Shown piece by piece: positions 51,832 to 59,279 of a stretch of 64,000 bases of DNA; positions within the stretch are counted from its first letter, which is position 1; the number at the start of each line of letters is the position of its first letter. The stretch comes from Nonomuraea harbinensis (GTDB taxonomy: Bacteria; Actinomycetota; Actinomycetes; Streptosporangiales; Streptosporangiaceae). The translations under genes and the position numbers were made by a program. The stretch covers positions 124,001 through 188,000 of the forward strand of contig NZ_JAHKRN010000005.1 in the NCBI RefSeq assembly GCF_019396385.1, given 5' to 3'. The notes beneath the pieces were generated by a model. It was not told the origin of the DNA. It searched no databases and saw only the letters and a program-made list of their open reading frames with translations.

Positions 51832-53151
51832 TCATGGGGCCCCGGGCGACCCCTGAGCGACGCTGAGCAGCCTAGTGTCGGCAGGTCTGAGAATTTTACG
51901 TAGTTTTCCGAAGATCACCAATGCGATGAGACTCTGGCTGATCAGCATGCCGTACCCCACCGCTTCGACGCTCGCGAACGGGAACAGCACCGCGATCGAG
52001 GTCAGCACCAGCGCCGCGAGCCCGATCTGCAGGAACGCCAGCTTCCGTACCTCGCCCTGTGCGCGCAGCGCGCTCAGGTAGATCTCGATCAGCACGCGTG
52101 GCAGCACGGCCAGCGCCATGAGCCGCAACAGCAGCGTCCCCTCGGCGGCGAAGGAGTCACCGAAGATCTGCAGGATGAGCGGGGCGGCGGCGACGGCTAC
52201 CACGATGATGGGCACGATGATCATTAAGGCCCTGCGCAGCGCGTTGCGGCAGTTGACCGCCAGCTGGGACCGGTCGAAGGACCCCTCCACGGTCAGCGAC
52301 ACGGCCATGTTCATGGCCAGCAGCTCGATCATGCAGCCCAGCGTGTGGGCCATCGAGAAGCGGCCGAACGTCGCCTCGCTCACCTGGGTGGCCACGGCCA
52401 CCGGCACCAGGTAGACGATCGCCAGGACGGAGAGCGTGCCGGGGAAGTCGCCGGACAGGAACCTGCCGATCTCGCGCAGCCCTGGAGGGTGCGGGTGCCG
52501 CTCGGCGGTCTGCCGCATGTGCCGCGGCACCACCACCCCGAAGATCAGCCAGTTGATCGGGATCAGCGCGATCGCCGTCGGCACCATCCAGGAGACGAAG
52601 ATCCCGCCGTCGGGCAGCGCCCCGGCGAGCGCGACCAGCAGCCCCATCTTCATCAGGCCGAACACGATGCTGTTGACCGGGACCCAGACGGCGTTGCGCA
52701 GCCCGGTCAGCACCACGTCCTGGAGCGTGAAGACGGCCCAGACCGCGACCGCGCCGAGGAAGAACAGCCCGGGGCCGAACCCGCCGAGCACGGCGTAGGT
52801 GTCGCCCCACAGGGGCAGCGTCAGCAGGAAGCCGATCGCGGCGGTCACGCCCGTGGCGGCGGCGATCCCGTAGCCGCGCAGGATGAGCCCCGGCGTGCTC
52901 CGGCCGCCGATCGGCAGGTAACGCGCCAGCGCCCCGACCAGGCCGAGCGCGGTCAGCGACGCGAACAGCCGCATCAGCGTGATGACCGCCTGGCCCCGGC
53001 CGAACTCCTCCTCGGAGAAGTAGTGGGCCGCCAGCAGCCAGTAGCCCATGCCGAGCACCGCGGTGATGCCGGTGTTGGCCATCAGCGCGTAGCCGTTGCG
53101 GAAGAGCGGGTTGCGGAGGTCGCTCAGCACCTTCCGCCAGAGGCTAGACAT
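51832..53151 (-). CDS. Wzx-type polysaccharide flippase (MATE/MVF-like)
   Basis: A 439-residue integral membrane protein with 12-14 hydrophobic segments and the layout of O-antigen/teichuronic-acid exporters. The N-terminal helix is NGYALMANTGITAVLGMGYWLLA; charged loops such as HYFSEEEFGRGQAV and RSQLAVNCRNALRRALM lie between segments. It should translocate lipid-linked oligosaccharide across the membrane. The 8-bp overlap with the deacetylase gene (start at 53151 against stop at 53144) marks one operon. The nearby glycosyltransferases would supply its substrate. Confidence 0.88.
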   Translation of the reverse strand: MSSLWRKVLSDLRNPLFRNGYALMANTGITAVLGMGYWLLAAHYFSEEEFGRGQAVITLMRLFASLTALGLVGALARYLPIGGRSTPGLILRGYGIAAATGVTAAIGFLLTLPLWGDTYAVLGGFGPGLFFLGAVAVWAVFTLQDVVLTGLRNAVWVPVNSIVFGLMKMGLLVALAGALPDGGIFVSWMVPTAIALIPINWLIFGVVVPRHMRQTAERHPHPPGLREIGRFLSGDFPGTLSVLAIVYLVPVAVATQVSEATFGRFSMAHTLGCMIELLAMNMAVSLTVEGSFDRSQLAVNCRNALRRALMIIVPIIVVAVAAAPLILQIFGDSFAAEGTLLLRLMALAVLPRVLIEIYLSALRAQGEVRKLAFLQIGLAALVLTSIAVLFPFASVEAVGYGMLISQSLIALVIFGKLRKILRPADTRLLSVAQGSPGAP

Positions 53152-53947
53152 TGCCGCGAACCCGTTGCAGCCCGTATCGCGTCCTTCTGACGACGGCGTA
53201 GCCCTTGGTCAGGATGCGTTCGCGCAGGTAGATCAGGGGTACGGCGGTGCCCTCGACGGCCTTCTTGAACATGCTGATCGTGGTGTGGCGGGCGACGGTC
53301 AGGCGCGGGATGGCGAGCACGTCGTGGCCGTCGGCCGCGATCGTGTTGTTCACCGCGCAGGCGGCGAAGTAGCCGGCCTTGCGCACCTCGCGGCGGACCC
53401 GCGCGCTGGAGTAGCCGTAGGGGTAGGCCATGGTCGCCACAGGAGTGCCGAGCTTGTCTTCGAGCAGGCCCTTGTTGCGGCGCAGCTCCTGGCGCAGTTC
53501 CTCGCCCGGGAGCTGGTCGAGCTGCGGGTGGCTGTGGCTGTGGCCGCCGATCTCGATGCCGGTCTGGGCGGCCTCGCGGGCCTGGGTCCAGCTCAGCATG
53601 TCGTCCAGCGGCCGGCCCGCGGCGTCCTTGCCCGCGTCGGCCACCCACCCGCTGGTCAGGAAGACCGTGGCGGGGAACGCGTGGCGCTCCAGCAGGGGCA
53701 GCGCCTTCGTGTGGAAGTCGGCGTAGCCGTCGTCGAACGTGAGCACGATCGGCTTGCCGGGCAGCTCGACGCCGTTGATCTTGTTGAGCCGGGCGACCAG
53801 GTCGCCCAGCGTCAACGGGGTGAAGCCGCTCTCCGCCAGGTAGGCGAGCTGCTCGTCCAGGTCGGAGGGGCGCACCGAGTGCGGTTTGGTCTCCTCGTTG
53901 GGCGAGTCGGTGACGGAGTGGTACATCAGGATCGGCACCCGGATCAC
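53144..53947 (-). CDS. Polysaccharide deacetylase (NodB-type)
   Basis: A 267-residue carbohydrate esterase family 4 protein. Motif 1: LTFDDGYAD (Asp72, Asp73). Motif 2: GGHSHSHPQLD (His136, His140). Motif 3: AYPYGYSSARVR. It has no signal peptide, so it probably acts in the cytoplasm or at the inner membrane face on a lipid-linked precursor or is exported by another route. It removes N-acetyl groups from amino sugars. Its ATG overlaps the stop of the upstream glycosyltransferase by four bases (ATGA). Confidence 0.93.
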   Translation of the reverse strand: MIRVPILMYHSVTDSPNEETKPHSVRPSDLDEQLAYLAESGFTPLTLGDLVARLNKINGVELPGKPIVLTFDDGYADFHTKALPLLERHAFPATVFLTSGWVADAGKDAAGRPLDDMLSWTQAREAAQTGIEIGGHSHSHPQLDQLPGEELRQELRRNKGLLEDKLGTPVATMAYPYGYSSARVRREVRKAGYFAACAVNNTIAADGHDVLAIPRLTVARHTTISMFKKAVEGTAVPLIYLRERILTKGYAVVRRTRYGLQRVRGNV

Positions 53948-54885
53948 GAGCGCACCCCCTTCAGCCGGATCGAGCCCACCAGGTAGCCCCAGGCGGTCCA
54001 GGCCAGCCCGACCACGATCGCGCCGGCCCGGCCCAGACCGCCGAGGTCGCCCCTGAGCGCCTCGCCGAGACCGCGCAGCGCGCCCAGCGGCAGCGTCTTC
54101 ATCGCGTGCGCCCGCTCGCTGGACAGCCCGTCCTGGGTGCCCACCTCCTGGGTCACCAGGGCCTTCGACAGGCCCTCCGCGTAGCAGCGGGAGCGGAAGT
54201 AGCCGAACGTCTCCCGCTGCCTGGACACCTTGTGCCCGATCGCCGCCGTGGGCTGGAAGAGCATGACCGAGCCCGGCTTCCGCTGACTCAGGCGGATGCA
54301 GAACTCGGTCTCCTCGCAGCCCAGCGGCCGGCTCTTGCGGCCCTGCACGCTCCGGCCGATGCCGCTGTGGAAGCCGCCCACCTCGGACACCGCCTCGCGC
54401 AGGAAGGCCGCGTTGCCTCCCATCACGTTGCGGATCGGCGCCTTCACCTGGGGCATGCCCCGGTAGCTGCAGCCGACCGTCCAGTCGAACTCGTGCGGGA
54501 ACCAGCGCGGCCTCCGGCCTGAAGCCCAGATGGGTTCGGTGCGACCGCCCACGCCGACGACGCCCGGATCCTGGAAGCCCTCCTCCAAAGCCTCCAGCCA
54601 GCCGGGATCGGCGACCGCGTCGTCGTCGAGGAACGCGACAATCTCACCGTTGGCGATGGCCACGCCGGTGTTCTTGCCGCCCGACAGGCCCTGCTCGTGC
54701 GAGTTCTCCACGACGATCGCGTGTGGATAGGCGCGCTTGAGTCTCAGGTGCAGGTCGGGGTTGTGGTCGACGACCAGGATCAGCTCGCGGGGCGGGCGCG
54801 TCTGGCGCTCCACCGACTCCACGGCCTCCCTGATGTCCTCCCACCGGTCCTCGGTGTAGACGCAGATGACGACAGACGTGTTCAC
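53944..54885 (-). CDS. Family 2 glycosyltransferase with C-terminal membrane helix
   Basis: A 313-residue GT2 enzyme. The N-terminal Rossmann half has VVICVYTEDRWEDI, the acceptor-loop GLSGGKNTGV and the metal-binding AFLDDDAVADPGW. The acidic EETEFCIRL motif follows, then a C-terminal hydrophobic segment (AGAIVVGLAWTAWGYLVGS) anchoring it to the membrane. It transfers a sugar to the growing glycan. The GTG at 54885 has AAGGA six bases upstream and begins the family's first strand; a longer frame upstream lacks conservation. It is 26 bp downstream of a second GT gene. Confidence 0.9.
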   Translation of the reverse strand: MNTSVVICVYTEDRWEDIREAVESVERQTRPPRELILVVDHNPDLHLRLKRAYPHAIVVENSHEQGLSGGKNTGVAIANGEIVAFLDDDAVADPGWLEALEEGFQDPGVVGVGGRTEPIWASGRRPRWFPHEFDWTVGCSYRGMPQVKAPIRNVMGGNAAFLREAVSEVGGFHSGIGRSVQGRKSRPLGCEETEFCIRLSQRKPGSVMLFQPTAAIGHKVSRQRETFGYFRSRCYAEGLSKALVTQEVGTQDGLSSERAHAMKTLPLGALRGLGEALRGDLGGLGRAGAIVVGLAWTAWGYLVGSIRLKGVRS

Positions 54886-54911
54886 GACGATTCCTTCAGG
54901 CGTTCGAGCGC

Positions 54912-55745
54912 TTACGCCACACCCCGGTCCGCGGCTGGGGCGGCGGCCGGCTCGGGCCTGGGCGGCGCGGGCTGGCGACGCCACTCACGCATGATCGTCC
55001 TGAGCACGCGCAGGCCGTCGCGTACCACGTGCAGGTTGCTCTCGCCGTGGATGCGGTCGCGCTCGTGGCTGGGCACCTCGTGCACCTTGAGCCCGCCCTT
55101 GGCGGCGCGGATGTTCATCAGCGTCTCGACCTCGAAGCCGTCGCAGTCGAGGTCGAGCACGTCGAGGTGACGCGACCAGAAGGCGTTGTAGCCGTAGCAG
55201 AGGTCGGTGTACTGGGTGCCGTACATCTTGTTGACGATGCCGGTGAGGACCCTGTTGCCGAAGCGGCGGCTGAAGGTCAGGTCGTCGCTGCCGCCTCCGG
55301 AGGCGTAGCGCGAGCCCTTCACGAAGTCGGCCCCGGTCATGAGGGCGCCCACGAACGAGATGATCTCGTGGCCGTCCGTCGAGCCGTCGGCGTCGATCAT
55401 CACGATGATGTCGCCCGTGCAGGCGGCGAAGCCCTCCGCGAGGGCGTTGCCCTTGCCCTTCCCGGTCTGCGTGACGATCTTGACATTGGGCCGCAGGCGC
55501 CGCGCCACGGCCACCGTGTCGTCGACGGAGTTGCCGTCGACGAGCACGATCTCGTCGATCCACTGCGGCAGTGTGGCGAACACATGGGGCAGGTTCTCCG
55601 CCTCGTTCATCGCCGGAACTACCACACTCACTGTGGGTGAAATGGCCAAGTGGGGCGTGATCGGCGTGAATCGCTCAATAGGCGGCATCGAACGCAAGGG
55701 CATGACGTGGCTCTTGCCGTTGTGCTGGACGGTGTCGGAACTCAT
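54912..55745 (-). CDS. Family 2 glycosyltransferase, dolichol-phosphate-sugar-synthase-like
   Basis: A 277-residue GT2 enzyme without a membrane domain. It has SVVVPAMNEAENLPHV, VLVDGNSVDDTV, GKGNALAEGF, the metal motif IVMIDADGSTDGHEI and the C-terminal acceptor QYTDLCYGYNAFW. These fit polyprenyl-phosphate mannose/glucose synthase-like enzymes, which make lipid-linked sugar donors. It is the promoter-proximal gene of the GT-deacetylase-flippase-membrane-protein operon. The 156 bp upstream hold its probable promoter. Confidence 0.9.
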   Translation of the reverse strand: MSSDTVQHNGKSHVMPLRSMPPIERFTPITPHLAISPTVSVVVPAMNEAENLPHVFATLPQWIDEIVLVDGNSVDDTVAVARRLRPNVKIVTQTGKGKGNALAEGFAACTGDIIVMIDADGSTDGHEIISFVGALMTGADFVKGSRYASGGGSDDLTFSRRFGNRVLTGIVNKMYGTQYTDLCYGYNAFWSRHLDVLDLDCDGFEVETLMNIRAAKGGLKVHEVPSHERDRIHGESNLHVVRDGLRVLRTIMREWRRQPAPPRPEPAAAPAADRGVA

Positions 55746-55901
55746 GGCGAAGTTGATCCTTCCGGGACCGGCCGCGGCGTGCCGGCGCCAGTGTTTCCCC
55801 GGTGCTGAGGGAACGCCTGACGAGACAGGTGGTGCATCGGCCGGTCCAGTGAGGTGCGGGTGGTGCTCGGGTTGTGCTGCTGAAGTGCTGACGGACCGCC
55901 A

Positions 55902-57026
55902 CTAGGGCGCTCCCGGCACTTCCTTCGGTACTGCGTTCGGATCGTGCTGGACGGTACTGCGGACCCGCCCGAATCCTTTGAGGACTCGATCGGCTGCCTT
56001 ATAGAGAGACGGCCGATCCAGCACGATAGTTCGGGCCTTGTTGAAAGGAGTTCGGCCGATCCAGTGGACGGCCGCCGCCGGCGTCGGCCTGGACACGCGC
56101 CCCTCGGCGACGTAGAGAGTGCCGCTCTTGAGCCAGTCCTTGTACTCCTTGCCGCCCTTGCCCATGTCGATGATGTGCAGGCCGCTCTTGGCCGCGGCCT
56201 CCGCCATCTGCATGTGGTGGACGATGCCTGGGGAGTATCGGGCGTATTCGGTGTCGTACGCGGGGAACCAGCCGACGAGCGTGGTGGCCGTCATCAGCCC
56301 GAAATGGCCGGCCACAGGCACGTCTCCCGCGTACAACATGGTGAGCACGCCGGAGAAGTCGGGCGACCTCGAGGCGTGCATCAGACCGGTCAGTTCGACG
56401 ATCCACGGCTGGGCGAACCTGTCGACCCTGCCGGTGCGCCGGTACTGATCGGACTTCCAGGACAGGAGCGTGCGAAGCTCGGACTCGTCATCGGAGGCCC
56501 AGGCGAGCCGGAGCCCGCCGTGTTCCCTGCCGAGCTTGCGCTCCTTGTAGCGGACAGTCTTGAGATTCTTCGGGGAGTTGGCCTTGACCTGGTCGAGCCA
56601 GTTGTCGAAGCCGGTGGTGAAGTCCATGACCGGCGCCGGGCGGACGTCGCTCTCGTACGGGGCGAACGTCGGCTGACCGGCGACCAGGTGGTCGAAGTCG
56701 TACACGGTGAGCCTGCACGCGCGCAGGAGCGCGCGGGCGTCGAGCTGCAGATCGGGAGCAGCGATCAAACCATGACAAGTAGTCAGGAATCCGCCGAGAG
56801 GCTTACCAATACCGAAGTTGTGTCGCTCATAAGGAAAAAATCCGACAATACGGTCTTCGTTCTCAATAACGGCAACCCGTACATAATCCCGCAATTGATC
56901 CATGGCGAGCGCGAACTCCACCGACAGGAACGGATTGTCCAGACTCGGGTCGGCCTTCTGGAGCTCCCGCCATCGTGCCCGCTCGGGCCCGCCAAGCTCG
57001 CGCGGGCGCACGACGCTGATCTTCAC
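55902..57026 (-). CDS. FemAB/GNAT-like acyltransferase (BioF2-type), copy 2
   Basis: A 374-residue paralogue of the protein encoded at 43900-44982. It shares NPFLSVEFALAMDQLRDYVR, RIVGFFPYERHNFGIGKPL, TVYDFDHLVAGQP, GVLTMLYAGDVPVAGHFGL and IDMGKGGKEYKDWLKSG. It probably acylates a glycan or its precursor. The GTG at 57026 overlaps the stop of the upstream small membrane-protein gene by four bases. Its distal placement relative to copy 1 makes the two copies flank the glycan block. Confidence 0.85.
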   Translation of the reverse strand: MKISVVRPRELGGPERARWRELQKADPSLDNPFLSVEFALAMDQLRDYVRVAVIENEDRIVGFFPYERHNFGIGKPLGGFLTTCHGLIAAPDLQLDARALLRACRLTVYDFDHLVAGQPTFAPYESDVRPAPVMDFTTGFDNWLDQVKANSPKNLKTVRYKERKLGREHGGLRLAWASDDESELRTLLSWKSDQYRRTGRVDRFAQPWIVELTGLMHASRSPDFSGVLTMLYAGDVPVAGHFGLMTATTLVGWFPAYDTEYARYSPGIVHHMQMAEAAAKSGLHIIDMGKGGKEYKDWLKSGTLYVAEGRVSRPTPAAAVHWIGRTPFNKARTIVLDRPSLYKAADRVLKGFGRVRSTVQHDPNAVPKEVPGAP

Positions 57027-57445
57027 CTTGCCCTGGCCCCCTGTTCGGTCTGCATGTTCTTCCCCCGGTACAACACGCGAAGCACGTACATGAACCCGCC
57101 GAGCACGGCGACCGTCGCCACGCCCGCCCGGGGTGACCACGCGTCGAACAGCAGCATGGCCTGGGCCAGCAGCACGTTGATCACGAGGCTCGCGGCGGCT
57201 CCTACCGATAGTGCGGCAAGCGGATCACGATCGCGCAACAGGCCGACGACCGCGGTGCCCGGCACGACCAGAAGGAAGAGGGAGATCAGGAACGGCCGCA
57301 GAGGCGTGTCGATGTCGAGCAGAGCGATGACCGCCCCCGCTATGCAGGCCAGCGAGAGCAGCCACGTGACCGCTCTGCGGTGCTGCTTGAGCATGCCGTC
57401 TCTCTCCCGGTTCTTCGCTTCGAGGTGCGCGGTTGATCGCTCCAT
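57023..57445 (-). CDS. Small four-helix membrane protein
   Basis: A 140-residue protein with about four hydrophobic segments (TWLLSLACIAGAVIALL, PFLISLFLLVVPGTAVVGLL, LSVGAAASLVINVLLAQAML and GVATVAVLGGFMYVL). The N-terminus is charged. I recognise no family. It lies immediately upstream of acyltransferase copy 2, with overlapping start and stop, so it may anchor or assist that enzyme in the membrane. An internal ATG at 57394 is an alternative start. Confidence 0.7.
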   Translation of the reverse strand: MERSTAHLEAKNRERDGMLKQHRRAVTWLLSLACIAGAVIALLDIDTPLRPFLISLFLLVVPGTAVVGLLRDRDPLAALSVGAAASLVINVLLAQAMLLFDAWSPRAGVATVAVLGGFMYVLRVLYRGKNMQTEQGARAR

Positions 57446-57518
57446 GGCATCAATCCATGCGCGCGCGCGTCAACGCCGACGCGTGAGGACCACGTCAGGT
57501 TTACCGCAGGTCGCCACT

Positions 57519-57546
57519 TACCCATGTGGGATTGACCACATGGGTA
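57519..57546. promoter_or_regulatory. Hairpin/operator upstream of the acyltransferase operon
   Basis: A perfect 11-bp inverted repeat, TACCCATGTGG/CCACATGGGTA, with a 6-nt loop lies 74 bp upstream of the small membrane-protein start. It has no T-tract, so a regulator binding site is more likely than a terminator. Confidence 0.5.
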
Positions 57547-57638
57547 GGAAGCACCTCGGCCTGACACGTTCCCCAGCTACACCAGGATGCCCTATCTGCC
57601 ACACACGTACCGACTTCGCGTCCGACTTATCGCATTTT

Positions 57639-59156
57639 TTAACGCGATGACGAACTGGCGGCTTCGGGCACCGGTGTGCCGGTCGGTCCGGCGCTCGCGG
57701 TGACGTCGTCGTCGGGCAGCCTGGTGGGGCCCGGCACGGCCGGGTCGTCCCAGCTCAGCGCGCAGGCCGAGCCGCCGCCGTTCGAGGTGATCGTCACCGT
57801 TCCGCTGCCCTCTGTGCCGGGATCCTCCACCGTGACCCAGACGACCGCCGTGCCGCCGGGCTTGATCGAGCCCGCGGCCGGGACCACGCCCAGTCCTTCC
57901 GACGCCGCGGCCTTCCAGGAGACAGTCCTGTTGCGGGCGCGCAACCCGATCGTGGCGGCGCCGGCCACCTCCTCCGGGCAGGTCGTGGTGAGCCTGGCGG
58001 GACGGGCGGCCCGCCGCCGGGTGGGGGTGCTGACGGCCGGGGGCCTGGTGGTCGCCAGGTCGGCGGCGGGCCGCCGCGTCGGCTTCGGCGACGGCGTGCG
58101 CTCGCGCCCGCTCTCGCTCGGGCTCGGGGTGGGGCCGGACTCCTCCTCGGTCTCGGCCGGCGGGCTCTCCGGCAGCACGTGCGCGGTGGGCGAGCCCTCG
58201 GGCCGCAGGTCCAGCGCGGTCTTGGCGCCCTCGTGGCCGGTCATGGCGACCAGCACGGCCGTGCCGGCCAGCAGCGCCGCGGCCGCCAGCAGCGCCGGCG
58301 CGAGCCCGCGCCGCCCGCGCCGCCGCGACCGGCCGGGCGGCGCGGGGAAGCCGCCGCGGTCGAAGCCGTCGCCCCGGTCCAGGATCATCGTGCGGGTGTC
58401 GCCCAGCGCCGGGTCCGCGCACGTGCCGAGCACCCGCTCGCGCAGGGAGAACGGCGCGTACGCCACCGGGAGCATCTCCAGCAGCCGCGCCGCGGACACC
58501 TGCGCCCGCCGCCGCTCGGTGCAGACCTCGCAGCCGCCGATGTGCGCGGCCAGCCGCCGGCGCAGCGGCGGCGTCAGCGGCCCCTCCCACGAGTCCACCA
58601 GCGCCGAGAGCTCGGGGCAGTGCGCCCGGCCGGTCCTGGCCAGCACCACCGCCGCGGCCGCGTTCTCCAGCAGGTCACGCGACCGGCGCAGCCTGCTCGC
58701 CGCCTGCCGCGAGGTCAGCCCCAGCACCGAGCCGACCTCGGCGGGCGTGAGCCCGTGCCGCGTCGACAGCTCCAGGATCTCCCGCTCGCTCCTGCGCATC
58801 TCGCCCAGCGTGGCCCCGACGAGCTCGGCCAGCTCGTGGTCGTCGGGGTCGTCCAGCGGCGCCGCGGCCCCGCGATGGTGGCCGAGCCTGGCCATCGCCT
58901 GGAACCTGACCAGCGCGTACAGCCACGCGCGTAACCTGGCCGGCTCGCGCAGCCGGTCGGCGCACCCCTGCGCGGTCACCACCGCGTCGTGCACCGCGTC
59001 GGCCGCGCGCCGGTCGCCCAGGAGCGAGGCGGCGTAGTCGTGCAGCCGGTCGCCGTACGCGTCGTACAGGCGCTCAGGCGCGCCCGGATCGGCGCGCCGC
59101 AACGCCGCCACCAGTTCCAGATCGTGGGCGCGGTCGACCGCCGGCCATCCAGGCAC
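57639..59156 (-). CDS. ECF-like sigma factor fused to ZAS zinc finger, TM helix and ectodomain
   Basis: A 505-residue fusion. Residues about 10-165 form a sigma-70 region 2/region 4 ECF protein (region 2 near LYDAYGDRLHDYAASLLG; region 4 HTH near LTPAEVGSVLGLTSRQAASRL). Residues 180-225 hold an anti-sigma-type zinc finger with HxxxCxxC (His205, Cys209, Cys212). A membrane helix at 284-305, a Pro/Ser/Thr/Arg linker and an extracellular domain ending near residue 480 follow. ECF groups with fused C-terminal ZAS and TM domains are known in actinobacteria and self-regulate at the membrane. The GTG at 59156 has GGGGAGG five bases upstream. Confidence 0.85.
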   Translation of the reverse strand: MPGWPAVDRAHDLELVAALRRADPGAPERLYDAYGDRLHDYAASLLGDRRAADAVHDAVVTAQGCADRLREPARLRAWLYALVRFQAMARLGHHRGAAAPLDDPDDHELAELVGATLGEMRRSEREILELSTRHGLTPAEVGSVLGLTSRQAASRLRRSRDLLENAAAAVVLARTGRAHCPELSALVDSWEGPLTPPLRRRLAAHIGGCEVCTERRRAQVSAARLLEMLPVAYAPFSLRERVLGTCADPALGDTRTMILDRGDGFDRGGFPAPPGRSRRRGRRGLAPALLAAAALLAGTAVLVAMTGHEGAKTALDLRPEGSPTAHVLPESPPAETEEESGPTPSPSESGRERTPSPKPTRRPAADLATTRPPAVSTPTRRRAARPARLTTTCPEEVAGAATIGLRARNRTVSWKAAASEGLGVVPAAGSIKPGGTAVVWVTVEDPGTEGSGTVTITSNGGGSACALSWDDPAVPGPTRLPDDDVTASAGPTGTPVPEAASSSSR

Positions 59157-59279
59157 CAGTACCTCCCCGCGGGTGACAAGGAATCCCCGGCGTAGAGGAC
59201 GTCCCTGGCGCCCGGCGGGTTGCCAGGTCGTGCCCAAGTGGCTTAACCAGGTAAAACAGGGGTAGATGTGACGGTTGTG

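Noticed and set aside
57611-57645. Terminator for the sigma-fusion gene
   Set aside because: The T-run is on the plus strand, whereas the gene is leftward, and the possible stem is only 5 bp.
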